A DNA stretch of 64,000 nucleotides. Origin: Apostichopus japonicus. Lineage: Eukaryota; Echinodermata; Holothuroidea; Aspidochirotida; Stichopodidae. The stretch covers positions 27,975,554-28,039,553 of the forward strand of contig NC_092562.1 of the NCBI RefSeq assembly GCF_037975245.1. The letters run 5' to 3'. Positions 37,846 to 51,504 of the stretch are shown here, one piece after another. Position 1 is the first letter of the stretch. Every line of letters starts with the position of its first letter. Made by a program: the position numbers and the translations under genes. A model generated the notes under the pieces. It was not told where the DNA came from, made no database searches, and was given only the letters and a program-made list of their open reading frames with translations.

Positions 37846-38560
37846 TTACAAACGACTTGGCTAAGACTAGCTACAGAACTACATCACATTCCGTGCTGCT
37901 AGCTAGCCCGCCGCAGTGTGTTCAGAGAAAATGAGAAAACGTTGAAACCCATTAAGGGCATTTGCTATCAACCGATTGGGTTCGATTACATTGGATCAAC
38001 ATGTTCCAGCGATACCATGGAGCTGACCTACATAGGACTGCACCATGGTGTTGCTGGACCTTTTTCTTATATTAGAAATGTTGGAAGGGGGGAGGGGGTT
38101 GCCAGACACACATAATCCAACACCCTCCAAATATTTTGTTAGTGAGTCAGGGCAGGGGTAGCCACTTGTCTCTGTATGAATGGGGATTATCTACATATCA
38201 TATGTTTATTTTGCACCCCGAGTCCTCAAAACTACTGGTTCAACAATTTTTTGCAACATTCAACTTTTTTTCCTCCAAAATGTGAGCTTTGTTGGATATT
38301 ACGAAGTATGCATTTTGGAAGTTAAGAACAGATCTACATGTCATGGTCAATGCAGGACAGTTTCAATGTAGCCTCATAATCAGAGTCAGTAATGTACATT
38401 ATGAAAATGAGAGGTGGGAAATGAGGGAATCTGTTGTGCAAAGCTTTTTAATCCTCCCCCACTGCAGTGCAATCTCCTATAACTTATACACACCTAAGGA
38501 TTGTGTGATAAACCAACCAAACAGAGGAAGCAAAACAAGGTCTGAATCCAAATGATTCTC

Positions 38561-38566
38561 TTTATT
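38561..38566 (-). promoter_or_regulatory. Candidate poly(A) signal of zinc-finger paralogue 2
   Basis: AATAAA on the minus strand about 760 bp beyond the predicted stop codon at 39323. It would make 38.55-39.32 kb the 3' UTR, which otherwise holds no convincing gene. Confidence 0.35.
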
Positions 38567-39322
38567 CATATCATGATATATGAATATTGAAGGATACTAT
38601 CGAAAAAATATATATAATTTCGGATGATGAAAGATGGTCATATTCTGAAATCATCAATAAGTGAGAGTTCATCGAGGAAAGGTGTAGCAGGTTCCCATGT
38701 ATTAGGTGCACCAGGGTGAAGCTGTTCATGTCTGTGGCTCTCAATATGGTCCAAAAAAAATGTCTGAGAGTCAAATGCCACAATACTTGCATACAACTTC
38801 TCTTCAGTGCCAACCAGAGCACAATGTTAATAGAAATAACATGCAGATCCAGTGACTCCATTCAGTTTCATGGTTGAACAACTCTAAACAAACAATCTTA
38901 CACGGAGGGAGTCCTAACCAAAATAAATACTGGTTGAGGACACAACAATATATTTAGAAATATTAATCCTTATCAGTGAAAGATGTGGTCACTATAATAC
39001 CTAAGGATGGGGAAATAAGAGCCAAGTAGGGGAGGGGAGAGAAGTAGGAGGAGGTTTTGGTAACTTCCAGATTAATCAACTTAAATCTTTCAAATTCAGT
39101 AAAGAGAATATGCACTGAGAATATTGTGCCTTCCATTTTACCTGCCCCACCCCCCCCCTCCATCCCTTCTCCATGTCTTCCCAGATTATTGAGTGTTCAC
39201 TGCATGTTTATAATGTTGCATCCTTTAATCTCTACAATGAAGTTGAATGCTTCAAACGACATCAAGAAATGATTTCCTTACTATTCGCATCAGCGACACT
39301 ATCTATCCCTTCAAGTCATACA

Positions 39323-42300
39323 TTAGGCTTGCTCAGAAGAGGCTGCGTCGTAACTGAAGGTAATAACTTGTACTGGAGATTCTGACTGAACCGTGTCATT
39401 CTCTGGCAGGGTCTCATCAGTGACCTGCTTCTCTTGAGGGTTTGGCTTCCTCCATTTCATCACGGGTCTGAGAAGGAAGCAAACAACACACCAAAAACTA
39501 CAGCATTGAATGAAGTTAAAATGAGTGAAGACTTTTAGTATCAGTATTAACACAGTTATCTGGTAATGCATGGAGCCAAACCAACACAAAAGATTTAAAG
39601 TAGTTATTAGCAGAATTTAGCACAACCTTGCTTGTAGACATTTTTCTTCTGGGGAAGGGCCCCCCCCCTCCATATGGGATTTGGATTTAATGACACTATA
39701 TGGCTACATCTCCTTTGTAAAAACCTGCATTTTCCCATCCAGGGGTCTGATGTCACAGTAAATTATGTCATCATGGCAACTGATTTGTTTTTATAATATA
39801 CTTACACCCCAGGATGGTGTTTTCTCATATGTTGCATGTATGTTGGTCTGTCCCTCCATGCCTTCTGACAGAGGTCGCACTGATACGGACGTTCACCGGT
39901 GTGGAGTCTCTCGTGGTTGTTTCTGGCTCCGTGTCGTGAGAAAGTCTGTTCACAGTAGCGACACGGTATCGGCTTCTCCTTTGTGTGTTTCCTCACATGG
40001 ACCACCAGAGCGGACTTGGAGTGGAATTTTGCCGGGCAGTGTTGGCAGGCATGGGGTTTACTCTGCTGATGGAGTTTAGCATGTTGGTACCTGTAACTAT
40101 ACATGAAAGTCTTCAGGCAGATCTTGCAAGTCCACGATTTGTGATCGTGCGATAAGAGGTGGTTTCTCATCGACTGTTCGCGGAGTGTCTTTCCGCAGAG
40201 ATCGCAGTCTACTAAGACATGTGCGTCTTCATCTCGATCCTTCACGTGACTCGGGTCAATCGTCTTATCGACGTGGGTCATTTCGTGCCTCATTCTGTCC
40301 GTCTGTCTGGTGTACTCCTTCTCACAGTACCCGCATTTAAAGACAAGCTTCCCCAGTTTGGAAATGACGTCAGTATGAACTTTCTCGTGTTTCAATCTGT
40401 CCTTGTTACTATTGAACGTAATCAGGCAGAAGCTGCACTTGTAAGTCAACTCTGTGTGCCTCAACTCATGAATCTTTAAGCTTGACAAATTGCTCAGCTG
40501 TTTGCCACAATGGGAACACTTGAATGTAGTCGGTCTGATGCCGTGCTCCGTCTCTAAATGTTCCGAGATGCTATTGCCGTCCATTTTCAGACCGCACTTT
40601 TTGCAAAGGACAAACTTACACATATCCCCGAGTCTATCAGATTTCTTGGACGTTGGCTTTCTGATACGAGGAGACTGTTGGTATCCTGAATGAGTCTTCA
40701 TGTGGGCTTTCAGCTGGTAGGCCTGCCTGAAACATCTATCGCACTGTCGGCAATGGAATTTTGGATCTGAATGGACTCGTTTATGCCGGTTCAGATTTTC
40801 GCACCGGAAGAACTTTTGGCCGCAGATTTCACAGACATAGTTTCTCTCACGTTTTCCTTTGTAGTGACAAGTTGTCATATGTTTTCTGATTGTCAAAGTG
40901 CTGGAGATCGCTCCGCAGATTTCACAGATCGCCCTCTCCACATGTCTACTCTTCGGTTTCTCGTGCAGTTTCTTCAAGTAATGTTTATTCTGCTGTTCCT
41001 CGTAAGTCATCTGGTCTCCCTGGTGAATCGGCGTCACGGGTGCTTCCCCTAGTTCATGACTGGTCACCTGGTTGCTCTCGTCTTCTGGAATCTCACCATC
41101 CATTATTCCCTTTAAGACACGGAAAAGACTGTCCACATTGGATAATTCCTTATCGTCGCTCACAACCACCACGGTATCACTACATATACCTCCATTATTA
41201 ACTATGTTGGTGTGAACTTTATCGGAGGGCCCGGTTCCAATCTTGTCAGGCTCCCTGATCTTGTCCCCAACATCACTGGAGAGTCTTTTGCCGCTGTCTG
41301 TAGCATCATTGTTACGGTCTGTTCCGTTGTCAACAAATTCCTTTTCGAAATCACACGGAACACTGTCTGTTAAGTCTTCATGAACGGAAGAACAAGATTC
41401 TTTTTCAATAAACATTTTTACTTTTGAATCAGTTTGGGATAATGTTTCACAATTATTTTGACTCTTGATCTCAGTTCTGTGCTGCGCATCCCCCTCCCCA
41501 TCAACGTCGCCCACTTCTACCACTCTCCTGGTGTCACTAAGAGGTATACCCTCATTTCCTGCAATTGTCTCAGTACAAAATTCACCCTTTTCTTGGCTCT
41601 GTTTAAATATCTCATCTCTCTTATCGCAATTCATTTCAATGTCCCTTCCTTTAACATGGTCGGGTCCAGTTCGTACCTTTGTAATAGATTCAATGTCCCC
41701 TTGTTCGCTCTTCCCACGTTGAAATCTACCGAAGGCCTCTGTTTCTGGAATACTTTCACCACGGACCCCACTAGAGATACTAAGAATCTCTGCTTGCTCT
41801 AATGCTCTACACAGTTTCATTGCCCTCTCTTTACCGAGGTTACTCGTGTCTTTAATATCCAACTTGTCTCTATTTGGATTTCTGTTCTTCTTGCTGGTTA
41901 CATCCGTCTCATGCACCAAGGACCAATTCTGGCACCCACATGTTACGAGACAGCCCTCCGCAGAATCGCTCTCGGCATTCCACCAAGTAAAAAGGATTGG
42001 CGCTGTCTCCTGTAGTACTTTCACTTGAATACTAAGGTCACCCTAGGAAACATATGAAAAGAAGAAACTGGGGTAAAATTAATCTATTCATGAAACAAAA
42101 TACAGAACACACAAAACAAGCATTGGGGTTTCAAGACCCTGGAATATGTTGATGTTAAGGGAAAGGTGTTTGTTTTTTCCTTGAACTATAAAATCAAATA
42201 TGGAAAACCATGAATAAGTGAACTTTTAGACTAATCCTCAAAACCTCATTCCTTACAAATCATTCAAACTGTACATAAAACCTGGGAAACAAGTAAATCT

Positions 42301-42481
42301 GCAGAGATTTGAATCACAACCTAGTGCTTATTTCCACTAACACACACAATTTTGTAAGACTAAAACAAACCAGTCATCAAACAACAAACTAACTGTTACA
42401 TTCAACAAAATGGCTATCAACTTAATACAGTATTGCTATGGTGATTTATCACCTATCAGAGAAAAATCCTATACTCACCAT
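39323..42481 (-). CDS. C2H2 zinc-finger protein, paralogue 2 (12 fingers)
   Basis: Predicted CDS in order: 42479-42481 (ATG), 39806-42042, 39323-39467; 2385 nt, 794 residues. The N-terminal module (QVKVLQE, ILFTWWNAE, CLVTCGCQ) matches paralogue 1. The middle is polar and poorly conserved. Twelve C2H2 fingers lie at about residues 370-745, in the same order and with the same spacing classes as paralogue 1. The frame seems to end HPGV-TAA at 39802, but the TAA is part of the donor GT|GTAAGTAT. Splicing to the acceptor CTTCTCAG before 39467 keeps phase and gives a 47-residue acidic tail beginning PVMKWRKPNPQ. Likely a nuclear DNA-binding regulator. Confidence 0.85.
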
Positions 42482-42549
42482 ACTGGTTGTAGTGGGAGAC
42501 AAGCTGAAAATTGGAGCGTGATCCCTCTGGGATTACTTGACATACAGAA
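42479..42549 (-). other. 5' exon of zinc-finger paralogue 2, ending in the start codon
   Basis: Acceptor TTGCAG precedes 42549, and the exon ends CAGTATG|GTGAGT. Joining in phase 0 to 42042 gives MGDLSIQVKVLQE. An ATG earlier in the exon (ATGTCAAGT) is out of frame with the big exon. Confidence 0.75.
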
Positions 42550-43037
42550 CTGCAAGAGAAATGTTCAAATAAAGGCTTAAAAGTTAATATCTGGGCAATA
42601 AAACATTAACTTGAACAGATAGTAAGAATTCACTTATTGGAACCTCAGTTTTCTGGACAGCTCTGAAAACAGAAGGAATTGATTCAAATTGACATTGTAT
42701 ATTTCATTCATGATGGAGAAGTTTGATGCCTCTCCAATTATTATTTCTCAATTCCAAAACTAAAGTACAGTATTAAAAGGAATATGTACTACATTCTTTG
42801 CAACAACATTTCAAAGGGATAAACACGACCAACTGATACACTTCCATTATTATTGAAATCCACTTCCCTTGATAGTCCACATATCCAAAATGAATTAATG
42901 TGAATGAGTTGAATAGGAGAGCAATGCAAGGCTTCCAAATAAATGGTCTCTGTTCTGATGTTGATAGGGCACATGGGCCAAATGACAATATTCATAATAG
43001 GCCTACATGTCTTTACTGTGGATCCTTTCTGAGAAAA

Positions 43038-43597
43038 CAGGAAAGCCTCTCCACAACTGATGCTTACAAGTTACATTAGGCCATTCAGTACCTTCAGTGT
43101 GATAATCTCATTCAGTATAAATATTTCCATACATCGCCTTAGGACACAAACCTGTGTTCAGTGTCCTCGTAACGAAGGTTATAAAAACAAAGGTATAACA
43201 TAACATAAAATTGGGCAGTCACTCTCTTTACATCATCAATTTGCCGTAGTGTAGGCTAGTACTAGTATTAGTAATAATACTACCTAACTTAGGCCTAGGC
43301 TATGTATGAATGTGTAACAGGAAAGCCTCTCCACAACTGATGCTTACAAGTTACATTAGGCCATTCAGTACCTTCAGTGTGATAATCTCATTCAGTATAA
43401 ATATTTCCATACATCGCCTTAGGACACAAACCTGTGTTCAGTGTCCTCGTAACGAAGGTTATAAAAACAAAGGTATAACATAACATAAAATTGGGCAGTC
43501 ACTCTCTTTACATCATCAATTTGCCGTAGTGTAGGCTAGTACTAGTATTAGTAATAATACTACCTAACTTAGGCCTAGGCTATGTATGAATGTGTAA
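43038..43597. repeat. Perfect-looking 280-bp tandem duplication
   Basis: The block starting CAGGAAAGCCTCTCC and ending TATGAATGTGTAA is present twice in direct repeat with a period of 280 bp. I see no difference between the copies. It lies in the upstream region of zinc-finger paralogue 2 and may include its promoter or first untranslated exon. Confidence 0.9.
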
Positions 43598-44396
43598 CTA
43601 GGCTATAAGAAGTAGGGTGTTTGTTGTCATATCTCACAGTGTGCGGAGATGAATAAAATACTGCAAAATGATGAAGATGAAGTTTTAGTGACTGATAGAT
43701 GATGAAAGGGAGTTGCTACTAAAATGAAAGACTACAGTCCCGTTGGAAAATGTTCTGTAGTGCAACCGCTACCTGTCTGTAGTTGTTATGAGGTAGTTTG
43801 GTTTACTGTGTGCAGTTGTTTTTGTAGCAGTGAGCCCTCTATTTTCCTAGAAGAGGGTGCTATAGCGCTTACACGGGTTAAATCTCTTCAAAAATAACTT
43901 TAATTGCGAGATCTGTGTAGTGCGTTAGTATCATAGACATTAAATCAAACTGCTCCCATTGCCTTTGTGTTAGCTCCGTGAGGGGTTGCAAATGTCCAAA
44001 GCCTCTCCCAAACCCACCACGGTACGGTTCTAATACTTCATGAAGCCTAGGGGGTACATAGGAAATTCGGGCCAGGCCCTAGTTTTGGTCAAATCCCTCT
44101 TTTCCATGACGCAAGGGGCCCGGAACACATACCAGAAATGCTAATTCTGTTTGTTAAATACTTCATTATTCTTCTGTTTATTTTTTTTTTTTATTTTTCG
44201 AATTTTTCATCTCTATCCTTTCAGTCTATCTGTAATGCACTACATTCTTATTATTGTTCCTTTTCATCTTTTTTCTTGTCTGTTTGTCTATTGTTTCATC
44301 GTCGTATGTTTATCCCAAATGGCCACCCATACTGTACACTTCAAATGCGGAACAAAGCTACCTAATCGATAGCAGACTTGGTAGTCTCAAGAAAAG

Positions 44397-44583
44397 ATAT
44401 ATACATACACACATATACACATACACACATATACACACATACATATACACAGAGTCTATGTACATATTGAAATTGCAGTGAGTTGGAAAATCCAGAACAG
44501 TGAAAAAACTTCCAGCCCCCGGGGTTCGAACCCGGGCCTGCCGCTTTATATGCGGACACCCTAAACACTAGGCTATGGACGCT
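44397..44583 (-). mobile_element. tRNA-derived SINE with TATG-type tail
   Basis: On the minus strand, A box TAGCCTAGTGTTTAGG and B box GGTTCGAACCC lie at tRNA spacing, with a CCGC/GCGG anticodon stem around ATATAAA. The acceptor stem does not pair, and a body ending in a TGTGTATATGTATG microsatellite (44397-44452) follows. It is therefore called a SINE and not a tRNA gene. Confidence 0.65.
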
Positions 44584-44689
44584 GATTGTATGTCCAGAGG
44601 TTTGAAACCGGTAAGGAAGGTCGTATTTCCACCGTAAGCGTTAGTCACCTGTATCGAACAATACTAGTTCTGCTTTGGTAATATGGTGA

Positions 44690-44770
44690 CTATATATATA
44701 TATATAGGCTATATATATATATAGGCTATATATAAAGGCTATATATATATATAGATATATATATATATAT
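44690..44770. repeat. TA-rich simple repeat
   Basis: TATATA runs interrupted by GGC units. Confidence 0.9.
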
Positions 44771-45178
44771 ATATATATTTATTTATTATATATACCCATT
44801 TACAGTTTATTCTCGTGTCTCAAAATGTTGTACCCAGTGTCATGAAAAACTATGTCACAACACGAAGTGGCTACATCCTCTTGGTCAACAGAAATATTTA
44901 CAAAAAGGATCACTCAAATTGGAAGATTAAAGAACAATTCACATTTATTTGCAGAAATGTTTAGCAAACCTTAGACTTTTCCTGAATGGGAGATAACACG
45001 TATGTATTGTACGTTCTAGAAAGAAATGCGTGTTGTACTGTAGGGGCCCTAGATCTTTTACGCCCGCGACCCAGACAGTAAACTTTTCATGAGAAACGCG
45101 AGCCACATTAACGGACATTTACTATTAATGAGTATGTAATAGATGGTTCCTTGGTGGAAATTCCATGATACATTTTGG

Positions 45179-45179
<1 letters not shown>

Positions 45180-45270
<91 letters not shown>
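45180..45270. repeat. (TA)n microsatellite, about 45 repeats
   Basis: Uninterrupted alternating TA for about 90 bp. The repeat length is likely unstable or collapsed in assembly. Confidence 0.97.
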
Positions 45271-45273
<3 letters not shown>

Positions 45274-45335
45274 GTAGGTACCTTCAATATTTGCTCTGCG
45301 ACAGCACACGTCACATTCTTAGATATCATGGATCA

Positions 45336-45992
45336 AGGGTGTTACTAAAACGAATGACAATTGCGTTACACATAACGAATGACAATATGTTGTACACACT
45401 AAAAATTGCGTTGACTAAAACGAATGACAGTAATGACAGCACAGACATTTGCTTCAACTGGATATCACAGTTCAGACTTCGTGAGTATCTAGATCTAGTA
45501 AAGTATGGACAAGATAAATACGCACCTTATAGTAAGCGAAATTGAAAGTCTGATTTTAAAAAGTAAATTTAACGTCATTTTTCCGAAATTAATTGTTAGA
45601 AACTAACAATACTTTAATCTTGAAACGGCTTCAGTTATCTTTCTACATAAATCTACAAAGGTAAAAAGCACAGCACTCAAGCGCATTCTCACACAAAAAC
45701 TTTCCCTGTGGTTTCTATCCGTAAATTACACCAAAACCCTGCAACCACGTAACATGCGATTTTCCTCAAATCATTTTTGCGCAGAAAACCAATAACCCGC
45801 ATTTACTCCACTCAGTAATCATTCCATCTCTTCTCACCACTGTCCTTCGTTGTCATTCGTTGTCATTCGCTGTCATTCGCTGTCATTCGCTGTCATTCGC
45901 TGTCATTCGCTGTCATTCGCAAATTATAATTAACCCTGTACAAAGTCAATTGTCATTCGGTCATTCGCTGTCATTCGTTTTAGTTTGTCCCT
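45336..45992. mobile_element. Inverted-repeat element with amplified TGTCATTCGC motif
   Basis: The left end AGGGTGTTACTAAAACGAAT pairs with the inverse of the right end ATTCGTTTTAGTTTGTCCC, and TGGATCA flanks both sides. The subterminal motif ACGAATGACA recurs inside the left arm. As its complement it is amplified into about seven perfect 10-bp units at 45849-45920. Confidence 0.7.
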
Positions 45993-46725
45993 GGATCAAC
46001 GGCATATTCCGGTTGAATAAATTAGCTGTAATTCCAGTTACAGTAAGAACCTTAATTCTATGTTTATTTAAATTGTTTGAAATCTGACCCACATTCATAA
46101 CGATTGGAGCTGCGCCAACTAGAGACAAGTTGCTATGACCTATCTACCAATTCTAGGTGGTTGAAACATATATGCAAATATCATGATACGGGTTCCACGA
46201 AATCTGTTCAAAGTGAAGTGTCATTGATCACTCACCATGAAAAGAAAACCTTACACCTGTATTTCACTTCCTAGAATTTTAGTTTAATCAGAATCTAGGC
46301 GATTGATTATGCATTATGACATTTCTGGAAATCAAACAAGAATGCATTTTGCTCTACTATGTACTAAAAAACGGCTGAAAGGCAAAACAGAGGAAGATCA
46401 CATAAAATAGATGACGTCACTGTGTACATATTATTGTTTGGGAAATGGAAGAGTAAGTTATTCAGTTAAGTCGAGTGTTTGATCAAGTCAATGTTCTATT
46501 CAGCAAATTCTTGCGAAGTTTACCGCGACGAGAGTTTCAATGTGTACTTTGTTAAACGAGTCTATTGTATATATGTAAGTCACTTTGATAAGGTGGTCTT
46601 GGTCAAGCGTCCTGATTACTCACTTGTCGCTAAATACTGGCACTAACGGTAAACAATAACGTCGTCCTGCTGGCTCTCTTTCACTTAGCTTTCACATACA
46701 CTCAACGATTCCAGTACCCCTTGAC

Positions 46726-47332
46726 TACGGAAGCATAGAAAGAACATGGGCATGATGAAAGAGAAACAAACTCGTCAAAATGACAGAATTCAGAAAAATT
46801 ACGTTTTGCCGAGTTTAACAACTCGTCAAAACGACAAAATTATTAAATTTGCCGAGATGCAACAGGTCGTCAAAATGACAAAAATCTGAAAATGGACGTT
46901 TTGCCGAGATACAATAACTCATCAAAATGACAAAAATCTGAAAATTGACGTATTGCCGAGATACAACAAGTCGTCAAAATGACAAAATTCTGAATCTTAA
47001 CGTTTTGCCGAGATACAACAAGTCGTCAAACTGACAAAACTCTGAAAATTGACGTTTTGCCGAGATACAATAACTCATCAAAATAACAAAAATTTTGAAA
47101 ATTAACGTTTTGCCGAGATACAACAAGTCGTCAAAATGACAAAATTTTGAAAATTGACGTTTTGCCGAGATACAACAAGTCGTCAAAATGACAAATATCT
47201 GAATCTTAACGTTTTGCCGAGAAACAACAACTCAAAACGTCAATAAACTCGGCAAAACGTCATTTTTCTGAATATTGTCATTTTGACGAGTTTGTTTCTC
47301 TTTCATCACCATGTCCCTTCTACGCTTCCGTA
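46726..47332. mobile_element. Inverted-repeat element with about eight 52-bp internal repeats
   Basis: Terminal repeats of about 60 bp begin TACGGAAGC and contain GATGAAAGAGAAACAAACTC. CTTGAC flanks both ends (46720-46725 and 47333-47338). Inside, units with GTCGTCAAAATGACAAAA and TTTTGCCGAGATACAACAAG recur with a 52-bp period: GCCGAG occurs at 46903, 46955, 47007, 47059, 47112, 47164 and 47216. Confidence 0.8.
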
Positions 47333-47339
47333 CTTGACC

Positions 47340-50300
47340 CTTGTATCGATTAAAACTCCTTGGAAAAGTTATGGCGTTCGGAAGCGTATTGCTGCCACAG
47401 GGGCAAAAAATTAAAAAGTTTTCGAATATACAAAAATAACTTTTCGAAATTACGAAAAGATTTGTGCGTGTGTGTGTGTGCGTATTTGGCAGCCTTTTTT
47501 TTTTTACCAGAGGAGCTTAGGCAGCGGTTTAGATGTTTATTAGGGCTTGTAAGAGAAGTAGACTACACATGATTTCAAAGGTTTAGGCCAAATTGTTAAT
47601 GCCCTCGGATGCATAGTTTATACTATAAAATTAGATCTGAAAGGAAGGTAGTGCTTATAAACAGTCTCGAATATTTGTGTGGGTTTGAAAAGGTGGCGTA
47701 CACACGTACGGAAGAGTGGTCTAATTCTCCTCCAACAGAATGCAAAAAAAATCCCTCAAATGAACCATTCCCCTTCCCCGACTGATGGAGTATTGGCCAT
47801 GGTCCCCAACAGTATCCCTTCACTGGAGCTCGCCACAATGGGATAGTATTGCAATACATGACAGTAGAAGACATTGAACCAAGGCTTGACGGCAATCTTA
47901 CGGACTGTTGTTATAGTGGAGGAATATAATGATTCATCTGATTACACACCTGATGTAAGGACTTTATCAAGTTTAAGGGATATCTGTTATAGCTGAACTT
48001 AATGGCTTAAAAATTGCTCGAAATTGTATGCATCTTTAGGTCAAAATCATGCACATCGCTCATATCCATTTTGTATGGCGGTGTTTTTTTTTTTTCTCTT
48101 CAAATTTGGTGATAGGCTATTTTGTAAATGAAGTATCCCATCACTTGTCAGTTGTGCTGTAGAAGTTTTTATGGGTTTCTTTCTTTAATATTTAAATCAA
48201 TTAATCCACAGAAGAAAATAACTTTTCTAAAACTGAAAGTTGCATTTTGATGAAATTCCAACTATAAAGAGAACATCGAGAGCAAGGATAAATCAACAAC
48301 AAGAATATAAAATGAAAGGTCAAAGCTTTTTACTAACATATATTATACCATGAGGACACCACACACCACATATACGTATAAACCGCATCCTTTTGCTGGA
48401 AGAATCAAAGGCTTAACAAGTCAAAATTAGTTGGATTCAAATCAATTAACCATATCTCGAATAAAGGAGAAGTTATTTTGACGTAACCTATATGTGATCT
48501 ATACTTTATATTTTATCAATATGGAAACATTAATAAGATGTCAAAATGTTCAGATATCTCTGCAAATACATATAATTTAAGATAGGCAAAACTACTAATT
48601 ATTCATTTAATATAAGTTAAAATTTACAGCAAATTGATAAATTTCATACATCTGTTGACAGATCAACGCGTCATTAAGTAAATCACCAAAAATCCCCCTT
48701 TTTCTTTTTGTTTTTTGTATTTCAACGTTTTGCATGAAACATAGCCTAAGTATTTTAACATTTTTATGAAAAAATCTGAAACGATCTTATGGAATGCTAT
48801 CATTTCGACGATTTGCAACAACAAAAATAAATTGATCGAGTAAGAATGTAATCAATTGAAATTATTATTTCATATATATATTTATTTGCGCTGTGTTTCT
48901 TAAAAGTGACGTAACGTAATAACGGTCGATTCGGGAGATCAAATTCCCAACTGATTGGCATTAGTTACCATGGATGTCCAATCAGAAGAACAGTCCATTA
49001 TTTGGCTGGATTAAAACAGATGTGTGGTCACAAGTCATATGACGTCACTGCAGGGAACGAACCGAACATGGCTTGACAGTAAACCACTTTTTACGATCGA
49101 TAAAGTCCAATTAAGTGTTTGCTGAGCTGATTAAGACCAAGAATCAAGAGTGATAAAGACCCTTCTTAGAATCCTATTGTATCACAAAACAGTTACCCTA
49201 CGTATATAGCTGTGGCTGAATGGAAAATAGTGATATAGTGTCAATGGTGGGCCTAGAATCAAGAATTGCTGCCGCGTGTAATGAAGCCATGGGTCTGTAG
49301 AGTATAATAGAATTGACGGAAACACGTTGTCGATCACGCACTTCAGAAGAACAGACCCACAACGTTTATCCATGTAAGGTATTAGTCCTGTAATTTTAGG
49401 TATTAGTCCTGAACAAGAAAAAAGAAGAAATCGCGGTTTTATTCTGTTCAGGGTTTTGATTATCGCCGATTCAGCATAGCGAGAAATTAAGAGGATTTGT
49501 GGACAAGAGAACATAAACATTGAAATACAAAGGTCAGTATTAACCTAAATTCATGTTTTACACTTGATCAATGCGCTGTAAAATTGCCATAGCTATAAGT
49601 ATATTGATAACTGATTTATTATTTATTTCAAAAGTGTTAGTAATTTGTCAATGTAAATGTGGCATGAAGTGAAAATATTCGTTTTAATGTAATAATTGTC
49701 AGAAGAAAACAAACTACCCTGTTGAATCGCTGACCATGCATAAACTCTATTTATTGAGTTGTCTAAATTCTAATAGACCTAAGTTTTAAAAAAAACTTGA
49801 AATGAATAAATAAAATAAAAATAAATCTAGAAATTACCAATTTCCAACGTAGTTAGAAATTTTCTAAAAATTCAGAAATTGAGAAGTGAGCAATTTCACA
49901 AGTTTATACTCAATGATTTTTGCTTTTTGTTTCTTGAGACGACTGTTTACTTGCCAATTTTAGCAATCTTGCTTGAGCATTTTAGAAATTTTATAGAATA
50001 TTTTAATGTTTTAGCTATAACTTAGGAATCTCTCACTTATTTAAATGAATAGTTCATCAGTTTGTTACATATTGTGTCCATTTAATTATTACTTGGTAAG
50101 TTTATGAATATAATTATTAAAATTGGTACAATATCGTGTTTCGGGAAAGGTCTTAATATTTTGACGGCATTTTAAAGGATGAGTTTATCCAGATTTTCTT
50201 TTAATATTTGATATGTGATGGCCCATTTAGTGCTGTATCTATAGCTGTTGCAGTTTTCAACATAATCAGCTGTTTTCTTTTTGCTAAATTTCTCGAATGT

Positions 50301-51477
50301 TCCTTTGAGGCCAAATGAGTGATGATTTAAGCTAAATGTTAATGTTCATTCATTGTTTTATAAATTATAATAACTTAACCAAAACATGTTTTTTTTTTTA
50401 CAATTTCTATATTAGTAACATAGAGCAATTTGTAAATGACCCTCAACACCATTTGTCCTTGAATTTGTAAACATGTCATTTAAGTCTATACAAGTTAATA
50501 AAGAGTATTTGTGAGGAACTGATCTAATGATCTGTTTATTAGACTAAGCATATAGTCCAGCCTTGAATCTCAGCACTTAAAAGGGTCATAGAACTCAAAC
50601 ATTTAAATTGTAACAGAAATACAACATGGCCTAATATATGCAGTGAGTTTTAACGGTCTTAAAACATATCAAAATTACGTTTGTGCCTAATATCTATCAT
50701 TAAGGTTCTCCTGTGATGTATAAATAGATTAGTGAAGGCTAAGATTTGAAAAGGAACAAGATGGTGTCAATACCAGAATATTGTGAATTGATGAATTTAT
50801 CCATATTAAAATTTCTTGCATTTTTAAACTTAATGAATACACAATCGTTTTACATTGTATCGGCTCCAGTGGTACATGGCGTTGGGTTAGTTTTCGTCAT
50901 GCATGAACAATAAATTTAAACTGACAATTTAAACTAATAATCTAATTTTTTTATGAAAGCATTATTTCAAAGTTATGTTCTGTCCCATGTATGACTACGT
51001 CACGTGCCGGAAAAGGATAACCTGTGAAGAGAAATGAGTCTCCTACATAAATATGTCTCCTCACCGGAGGATGTTGATGAAACAATTCGTAAGACTGTAA
51101 ATTGTCGGGTAGTAAGACTAGGCTATAGTACTAATATTTTTAAATGAGTGATACCGCATATCAGTTATTCAGTTATAATGCTCGGGCATAAAATGGTAAG
51201 TATATAGTAACTGCATACTAATGTGGACACAAAATGTTACCGAATACTTACTCAATTGTGAACTCAACTCGCGGACATCTACCATGACCAAACATGACTT
51301 ACAGAAAATGCAAAAGATGGTATGGGAGGGGCGGAGAGGGGTTCATGGCGAGGAAGAATCCTCCCTTTTCTCTTTATAGGGTAGTGACGGGTAGCTGTTT
51401 TCATACGGTTCTCCCATGTCGAGTTAAAATTGATTATTGACTATTATTACCTAATAAATCATTTTCTTGTATTTCAG
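47340..51477. other. Gene-poor AT-rich stretch
   Basis: No convincing coding region, RNA gene or mobile element was recognised on either strand. It presumably includes the promoter and untranslated 5' exon(s) of the plus-strand gene at 51505. Confidence 0.4.
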
Positions 51478-51504
51478 ATCATTCAGTGTTATATATAACT
51501 CAAC

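Noticed and set aside
38571-38861. 96-codon minus-strand frame
   Set aside because: It lies in the presumed 3' UTR of zinc-finger paralogue 2, with no domain, splice or start support.
44510-44583. Functional tRNA gene with ATA anticodon on the minus strand
   Set aside because: Only a 4-bp anticodon stem and no acceptor-stem pairing; it continues into a SINE tail with a microsatellite.
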